Part shown: positions 57,801 to 64,000 of the stretch, in pieces
How the letters are laid out: each line of letters opens with the position of its first letter
Position numbering within the stretch: the first letter of the stretch is position 1
Source: Parus major
Taxonomy: Eukaryota; Chordata; Aves; Passeriformes; Paridae
Length of the DNA: 64,000 bases
Assembly: GCF_001522545.3 (NCBI RefSeq)
Contig: NC_031778.1
Span: 24,983,348-25,047,347, forward strand
Reading direction: 5' to 3'
Made by a program: the position numbers and the translations under genes
Notes under the pieces: generated by a model
The model's database searches: none
What the model was told of the DNA's origin: nothing
Seen by the model: the letters and a program-made list of their open reading frames with translations, nothing else

Positions 57801-60800
57801 CTTTTTAAAGGTGAAGTGCAATGGAACATATTTTATAGATCAGATTAGAAAGAAAGAAAACCCAACCAAAAACACTGAAACCAAAGCCACCTTATTCTCA
57901 AAATAACATTAATGCACTGTATGTTTGTTCACAACATGGCAATTTCATTTGATAGTGCTGCAAAAGCCGATGATGCTGAATATAATTTTTGAAACAGCTC
58001 CCCACAGTTCCTACCTTGCAACTCAAAACCAACTAACTTTAAAAACTCTGAAGGACTTCTTCCACCAAAGCATAATATCTAACTTTGAAACAGCTACCCA
58101 TTTATTTCAAAAGTGTTTAGATTGCCAGTATCCCACTATAAGAAGAAGTCTCTGTTTCCAACTCTATCACCTTTGAATATTCCACAGTCTTGATCAAACT
58201 CAACAAGAAGTAATTTACAGACTGGTCACACACATGTGCACATCTGTTAAAGAGACAGCTCCACTAACATTTTTGCCCCCAGTGATGAGGAATTCTTACT
58301 TTGATAGCTCTGAAATAGGTTCTGATCTGGTCTCAATAAGAGTTATGTGCTTTGATTTCATATAAGATATAAAACAGTATACAGAAACTTCAGTTTGTGA
58401 ACACAATAGACAAATACTCTTTCAAGATCAATTTTATAAGGGCTGTTTGAATACAGATGGTGTTTTGATGGTAATATTAATTTCAGGTGAAGAGGTGCAG
58501 AAATGCTACTATACAATCCTCCCATGCAGCTGAAGAGCACTGGCAGAGTTGGTTACAACCCAGTAAAACAACATCTAATTGATCGAGAATTAAGAGCTCC
58601 AAAATTTATTAAAAAACTTTTTATAAAAATAAGCTTGTTTTGTAAGTATTTGCCAAGACAAGAATTACGTACCTGCAGGGTAACCTCTACAGTCCCAATG
58701 TATGTCAGCCCCCCATTCTACTGTTACTGCAGACATTGAGTGGAGCCTACAAAGCATATCAGGAGGAAGAGGAGTGATCGGAAGTTTCCTTTACTGTTAA
58801 ATGCAACTACAAGTCAAACTATTGACTTGGACTTTGTAAAGCATGATTGGCTCATGTTCTTGGCATACTTTACCTCCTTACAGGAGTCCATTTCATGTTC
58901 ATACATTGTTAGGTCTCCCATTTTCAGAGCCAAGAAAGCCTTAGTAAGTGTCAGGACTGCTGATGGCATCATCTTTTCTACTTTCTGAAGATACTTCACA
59001 GCTGTCAAAGGACATACGTTTCTCATGCTGGGACTGCAAAGGACGTGAGGCAGCTGCACAGGGTCCGCAAGATAGAATATCTGGAGAACTTTATTTCCTG
59101 ATTCCTATTGAAATAAAAGCCATTTGACAGCTCAGACCTCTTCAGATATCCATTCTTCTATGGCATATTAAAATAGTGCAGTTCTGTTGTTTTGTTTTTT
59201 GTGACTGGTTTGTTTGTATTTTTTTAAAACGGAGAAGTTCAGTTTAGCGATCAAATCACAGCGCCTTTCCTGCCGCTCTACTGGTAATAGTAAAGGATTG
59301 CTAACTGGTAGTGATTCAACCCATATTCTGGCATGCTAAGAAGAACATCTACCACCAAAATGAATTGTTTTTAGCAATCTGTACGATTTACCTGTGATCA
59401 AAGAAACAGTTTGTTTTGCTACAGAAATGAGAGATGACAGAAATTTGAGGCAAGGCTTTCTTAAAACAGAAGTGTCTCTGTGCAAGTGGGAACCAGATGA
59501 TAGCAACATGCATCATGATAGCCAAACCTGTAAGATGTTGCTTGAACACAGTCCAAAGCATCACAGGTGCTGTTTGCTATTCAACAAAAATGGGAAAATA
59601 AAGATAATGTGAAAAAGAATAACTGTAAAACTAAAAAAAAGCAGTTCAGCATTTTCAAAGGGAAAGTGATTAATATTTGACACACAATTCTTAAAATCAG
59701 AACTAAATTAGCAGATTACAAATAAACCAACTTTTTTCTACCTTACTTAATTCTTCATTTGAGTCTTCATTAAGAGAATGAGTTAAGTAAAATATAAATC
59801 CTTTCGCGTATGTCTGCATTTCATCACCTTCTGAAACTAGTCTCTTTAAAACTTCAGTCATGGATAAACCTGACATTCTGTAGTATGGCAAAGCAAGGTG
59901 GTAATCCTTTGTGTCAAACCTGAAGGAAATAGAGAGGAAGGAAAAACATAGCAAAACAACTAAGGGCAATGCTTTTGCCATCACTGTAAGAATTAAAACT
60001 AAATCAAACTAAGTCGCAGGCACATCAGTTATCTGCATATATTGTTCATGTTCAACGTAGTTCCATTGAGTTCAATATAATTCTGAGTAATTAAATTCTG
60101 TTCAACGGCAATAAAGACAACCAGCTACTGAAGAGAGGACTAGGTTAGGCTGGTTTTGTAAAACACAAAAGTTTGTATTAAATATACAGTACTAATGCAA
60201 AATAGCAAAGAATTATGGATTTTCATTTTAAGGTTACGCTACTGGAAACACAGCTCACCTATGCCACTTTGACATCTAAAACATACCTGCCGTAGCAGTC
60301 TCCTAAGAAGGCACAACTTTCTCTGAATGCTTTTAGAAGATCTTCCTTCTCATCTGATTTAAGGAAATGAGGGTCCATCATAGCTGCTCTGACCAATAAG
60401 TGAGCCTCACTTAGAAGATGGATGCAGCTCTCAGTTTTAACATTTTCGTAAGTTCTACTATAATCTACCTAGAACAGACACAGGATATACTTAGGCTCCT
60501 GACAAAAATTAAGAATATACAGGAACAACTCTAATGAGGACAGCAGCCATTTGAAACAGGATTATGGGCTACTCAAAAGAAATACATTACACTATATTCA
60601 GCAAATTCAGAGATTAATTAACAATACTTATTTTTAGTTAGCAAACAACAAAAGCAGGAGTTGGGCAATACCATTTCTCTGTAAAGCTGAATTGTTGAAA
60701 CAGTGTTTATAATATATAAATTCCAACCAGGCTCTGACTCAGAATTTGTTCTGGATTTGATGCTGTCAGTCTTTCTGGAACTAAAGAAAAGAGTTGAGTT

Positions 60801-62395
60801 GTCAGTGTTGAAATAAACATTATGCAACCAAAAAACCCCCACTCACTTTGTAATTCAAATGCATAAATAGGTATGTTTGCAGAGCAGTAAGTGCCGGAGA
60901 GTTAAGCTGTGAATTTATGTCATACTGGCTAATAACAGAACGGGGAAAGGCATGTTCATAAAATAGAGTCATCATCAGAAGTGTCCACTACATCTTCTCC
61001 TGTGCTTAACACCAGGGAGTATCAGGAATCATAGAATCATCAAATGGCTTGGCTTGGACCTTAAAGATCATCTAGTTCTATCCCCCATGTCATAGGCATG
61101 GGATGCCACCCACTGAACCAGTCAGATAGCCCAGGGCCTTATCCAACCAGACCTTGAACAGTTAAGTAATTTAAATTAGCTGTTTAATCTCCTATAAGGA
61201 CTTAGCGGATGTTTGCCCCTGCAGCTCTGTCAAAGCGTTTGACAAGACATAGCATAAAGAGGTATCAGAATGCTTTTATTCTAAAATGTTGGCTCCATCT
61301 GTAAAGCCTTAAGGTTAAAAACACTGTAGGAAAACGGACTCTTTTTGTTCTGGTTTTTAATTTTATTTTAACTGTACAGATGTAAAGATGTTTACATCTT
61401 TATTTTAAAATGATGGTGCTACATAGCTTAGTATTGTCCAACTTACTTTCTTTACAGAAGACAAAAAGTATATCTTCTGCAAATGCCAATTAGAGTATGT
61501 GAAACAACACAATTGGCAGAAAATGTGCTTTATACAAGAAAACTACAGTATTTTGAATACTTATTTCTCCTGACAGGTTTCTCCTCTTCTTCTTCTGAAT
61601 AATGTCTGCTCTAGACTTTAAGTAATACTGGTTCAAATAACTCTTCAATCAACTAAAGCTGTCCCACTCTTGTTAATTAACTTAAACTGACTTTAAATGT
61701 GGTTTCTGAACAGTTGTTTAGAATAGCTGCTTAGCTGTTTATGAAAAGCCTTCAAAAATGGAAAGAGAATAGCAGTTGCCATGGAAACCCATAAAAGTCA
61801 CATATGCCTCTGGCTACACACATGCTACAACAGTAACTTGGGGCTAAATCTGATCCAACTTCTGTCACGGATAACTACAGTGATGTTTGCAACTTTCTCA
61901 GAAAGAACTCTTAGCCAGGTAGACATTTAAGATAAGACATTTAATTTTGTGCTGCAACATATTTGTAACCTGTAGCTTTGGCACTACATATTTTTGGTAC
62001 TCTACGTTTTTAGTCCAGATAAATATTTTTTCAATTCTCATGAGAAATTCTTAGTAATGTTATTTTAACATGTTGCTGATTTCCAGCATTTGTGGCTTTA
62101 TGCTCATTTCTTCTATGTCAATAAATACAACACAATTGGGAAAAAAAGCTTGATTGCTCTCCTCAGTCACTGAGAAGGCAATTATTTCTAATGAGTTTTT
62201 CAACAGAAGAACCACTCTTAAATTGCAATATCCACAAGTTCAGCACTGTACACAGAGCTATAAGTACCATCTCCCTAAAAGACACAAATCCTTACAGCAT
62301 CCTTCTTGTAGGCTTTCTTCTTTCAGTAATATCTTCTGTGTCTGCCTTAGTCAAAAGAATTATATGGTTTTTGAAATGACAGATAGCTCTTGGTC
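51771..62395 (-). CDS. HPS3: HPS3, BLOC-2 complex subunit (3' part, 5' exons outside window)
   Basis: Eleven minus-strand exons join in frame for about 570 codons ending at TAA 51771-51773, corresponding to the C-terminal part of the roughly 1,004-aa human HPS3. With HPS5 and HPS6 it forms BLOC-2, a cytosolic complex directing endosomal cargo to melanosomes and other lysosome-related organelles; in birds this would bear on pigment and thrombocyte granules. Diagnostic stretches include [100 protein letters not shown] and [19 protein letters not shown]. The region is mostly helical repeat-like with no catalytic motif. The first exon here starts in phase 2, so upstream exons lie beyond 64000. 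Position next to CP matches mammalian synteny. Confidence 0.95.
53003..53093 (-). CDS. HPS3: HPS3 penultimate exon
   Basis: 91 nt between acceptor gtgggttag and donor gtaaat. It encodes [19 protein letters not shown] then PVLISSLK; human has [14 protein letters not shown] at this place. Ends with one base of the Glu codon completed by the last exon. Too short for an ORF screen. Confidence 0.92.
54411..54617 (-). CDS. HPS3: HPS3 internal exon
   Basis: 207 nt, 69 codons in phase 0, between acceptor cttgtcttcag and donor gtgggc. It encodes [40 protein letters not shown] and [11 protein letters not shown]. Confidence 0.94.
54980..55087 (-). CDS. HPS3: HPS3 internal exon
   Basis: 108 nt, 36 codons in phase 0, between acceptor tcttgtatag and donor gtatga. 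It encodes [19 protein letters not shown] and [14 protein letters not shown]. The human counterpart contains the similar GLIYPWV. Confidence 0.92.
55654..55842 (-). CDS. HPS3: HPS3 internal exon
   Basis: 189 nt, 63 codons in phase 0, between acceptor tttgttcttag and donor gtaagt. It encodes [20 protein letters not shown] and LTS-like [20 protein letters not shown], ending TTEDL. Confidence 0.94.
56983..57168 (-). CDS. HPS3: HPS3 internal exon
   Basis: 186 nt, 62 codons in phase 0, between acceptor atgtttgtag and donor gttggc (a weak donor). It encodes [37 protein letters not shown] and [17 protein letters not shown]. Confidence 0.93.
58874..59104 (-). CDS. HPS3: HPS3 internal exon
   Basis: 231 nt, 77 codons in phase 0, between acceptor tatttcaatag and donor gtaaag. 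It encodes [37 protein letters not shown] and [20 protein letters not shown]. Confidence 0.94.
59742..59919 (-). CDS. HPS3: HPS3 internal exon
   Basis: 178 nt between acceptor atttccttcag and donor gtagaa. It encodes [40 protein letters not shown] and [17 protein letters not shown]. Confidence 0.94.
60287..60468 (-). CDS. HPS3: HPS3 internal exon
   Basis: 182 nt between acceptor ctgttctag and donor gtatgt. It encodes [40 protein letters not shown] and [11 protein letters not shown], ending with two bases of the Arg codon completed by the next exon. Confidence 0.94.
60672..60780 (-). CDS. HPS3: HPS3 internal exon
   Basis: 109 nt between acceptor ttctttag and donor gtattg (weak). It encodes [19 protein letters not shown] and [17 protein letters not shown]. 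Its single leading base completes the Leu codon opened by the preceding exon. Confidence 0.88.
61028..61165 (-). mobile_element. CR1 LINE 3' fragment in HPS3 intron
   Basis: Begins aatcatagaatcatcaaatgg and continues ttggaccttaaagatcatct with atccaaccagaccttgaac at the right edge. This is the reverse complement of a typical avian CR1 3' terminus, about 140 bases long, between the HPS3 exons at 60780 and 62296. Confidence 0.85.
62296..62395 (-). CDS. HPS3: HPS3 internal exon (first one in window)
   Basis: 100 nt between acceptor ctttttatag and donor gtaagg. It encodes [20 protein letters not shown] and [10 protein letters not shown]. It starts with two bases that complete a codon from an upstream exon outside the window. 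Confidence 0.9.
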
Positions 62396-63119
62396 CTATA
62401 AAAAGCTGCATTCTTAATGTACAGACATCGAGTGTGACAGGTGGACAAGCCTACAAAGGAAAGTGACTGTTTTGTAATTTCACTTGGCATGTACATTGAA
62501 TTTTTAAATAAATCAGAAAAAAAAAGTAAGCTTTGTACAATGATCTGACATTAAAAACATTCACTGACTTTCCTAACTTTGAGTGCTTCATTTAAGCAAG
62601 AATAAAAAATACTCATAAATGCCTAACAAGAATCATTTAATAGTGAGTGAAAAAAAATATTTCATTCTTCAAAGTATCTGCACAGTTTCAGCTATGTTTC
62701 TCAAAATAATTGAGTCTGAGGTAGATGCCTAACATGGAAAACTTTATCCTGAACAGTTTGAATTTGGCGAAGTTTTAAAAGACTGCCTGCTTATAATTCA
62801 GTTGCTTATAAAAAGCTATTACAGATAGAAGTATTATATTTGCTTGCCTACTGTTACCTTATACAGCCAGTATTATTTCCCTGATTTGTTCTATATGCAC
62901 TTTTCATGTAAAACATATGCTGTTACCTATAGTGGACCAAAAAATTGAAAAATGCAACCTCATTTGCATAGAAATGTTCTAAATTTACAGCTTTAAAAAG
63001 ACAAAATACTACACTTACAAATTAACATACAGTGAAACAAGACAACAAAACATTACAGGTGTAACCTGCTTTTTGAAGACACCTCAACATTTCTTGAAGG
63101 AGGTGGAGGCCTACAGTAG
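62396..63119 (-). other. HPS3 intron, nothing recognised
   Basis: AT-rich intronic DNA upstream of the first HPS3 exon seen. No further coding exon could be recognised on the minus strand up to the window end. Confidence 0.5.
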
Positions 63120-63560
63120 TGATCTGGAGGATCTAGACTGTCCTGGGCTAATAAGACCCAGAAAGAGGCAGGTCTAAAACTGGTTTTAAAAAACAGCAGG
63201 AAAAATGGTAATAGCAAATAATAAAAAACCATAACACTTCCAACTCCGCGTTAGGGTAGGGACATCCATGAGGGAACGGGCCCATGAAGGACTCACACCA
63301 GCGCAGGGATGCCCCTGAGGGACTGTAGCCCATGGAGGGGTCCATGCCAGAGTGGGTGGGCACGCTGTGGATGGCAAGCTGCAGCACGGAAATGTGTAGG
63401 ACTGCAGCCTTTACACCTCTCCAAAACTCCTGCATACACAGAAAGTGTGTCAGTTGACTGACTGGAGGAACTGCAACGGATTTCAATGTAACCCACCATG
63501 AAAACGCAGAAAGCTGAGACTGGAGACTGGACAGGAGAGACTGTGTCATGTGCTGGTATT
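63120..63560 (-). mobile_element. Diverged avian ERV LTR-like repeat
   Basis: On the minus strand this GC-richer block contains phrases such as catggacccctccatgggct, a 'ctggtgtgagtccttcatgg' unit and repeated catgg/cctca words, resembling the middle of avian ERVL-type LTRs. It is sharply different in base composition from its AT-rich surroundings. The minus-strand open frame 63148-63549 (133 codons) lies inside it and is probably not a gene. The family assignment is tentative. Confidence 0.5.
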
Positions 63561-64000
63561 TGCTATCCAGAGCAAAGAATACATGTTTGGCTCTTGAAAA
63601 TTTTATTTATAAAACTTCTGCTGGCCTATGGTTTCTTTATGTCTGCTGACTACATGCTCAGAAGAAATCCTTAAATGCTATCTTAAAATAAACCTCTCTC
63701 TATCCTTCCTACTACATTTATTAATGTGTATCACAATCTTTAAATTCAGTAGATTTTTACTGATAAGCAATTTAAGGAAGGTGGAAAGTTTAGACCTCCA
63801 AGTAGCAAAAGCCCTCCTTCAAAAAACATGCCCTAAGTATCTGGTAGCAGACCTCTTTGACTGCCTACATGCCTCTTAGAAAAACTGGTTTTTCAAGGAC
63901 ACCTAAGAGAGAGAAACAGACAACAAGACAAGAAAAATCTTTTTTAAGTTTTATGCAGAAGAGCATGGAATTTAGTTTAAAAATAAGTGTTTTTATAGCT
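63561..64000. other. HPS3 intron, nothing recognised
   Basis: AT-rich sequence. A plus-strand 83-codon frame (63628-63879) shows no known motif, and the minus strand gives no HPS3-like peptide. Confidence 0.45.

Noticed and set aside
58503..58988. Two plus-strand frames of about 80 codons
   Set aside because: They overlap the antisense of the HPS3 exon at 58874-59104 and show no motif of their own.
62154..62417. Plus-strand 87-codon open frame
   Set aside because: Antisense to the HPS3 exon at 62296-62395, which has proper splice sites and a conserved peptide.
63148..63549. 133-codon minus-strand frame
   Set aside because: It lies inside a GC-rich LTR-like repeat and does not resemble HPS3 or a viral protein domain.

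Overview
The window looks like avian nuclear DNA. The coding exons are small, separated by long AT-rich introns and flanked by GT/AG splice sites. Several interspersed repeats resemble CR1 LINEs (3' ends near ATTCTATG), and two stretches resemble avian endogenous-retrovirus LTRs. I cannot name the species; a passerine or another neoavian bird would fit. No prokaryotic features, CRISPR arrays or RNA genes were seen. All homology statements come from reading translated exons against remembered family sequences, not from a database search.

The gene order is TM4SF1 (+), TM4SF18 (+), CP/ceruloplasmin (+), HPS3 (-). This is the conserved block that in human lies on 3q24-q25, here in inverted orientation. 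Positions 1-14790 are gene-poor DNA upstream of TM4SF1 with a degraded CR1, an LTR fragment and small tandem duplications. TM4SF1 (14901-19649, 5 coding exons, about 203 aa) and TM4SF18 (23777-26921, 5 coding exons, about 206 aa) are tandem L6-family tetraspan membrane protein genes with nearly identical exon lengths. Positions 27480-32500 are intergenic.

CP fills 32581-49690 with 19 coding exons. The assembled reading frame stays open across every junction and gives about 1,080 aa (1,069 if a second acceptor is used in the last exon). All visible ligands of the trinuclear copper cluster and of the type 1 sites in domains 4 and 6 are present. At the domain-2 type 1 site, the axial position that is Leu in human ceruloplasmin reads Met here. 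A TATA box lies 71 bases before the ATG.

HPS3 (BLOC-2 subunit) lies tail-to-tail with CP on the minus strand. Eleven exons from 62395 down to the stop at 51771 encode about the C-terminal 570 residues; the 5' exons lie beyond 64000. The four genes do not form a pathway: two are plasma-membrane tetraspan proteins, one is a secreted ferroxidase, and one acts in lysosome-related organelle biogenesis. Their proximity is ancestral synteny.

No unprecedented system was found. The points most worth checking are the domain-2 Met in CP, the tandem acceptors in the last CP exon, the changed C-terminus of HPS3, a possible 42-nt HPS3 microexon, and a 219-codon open frame antisense to the CP promoter.
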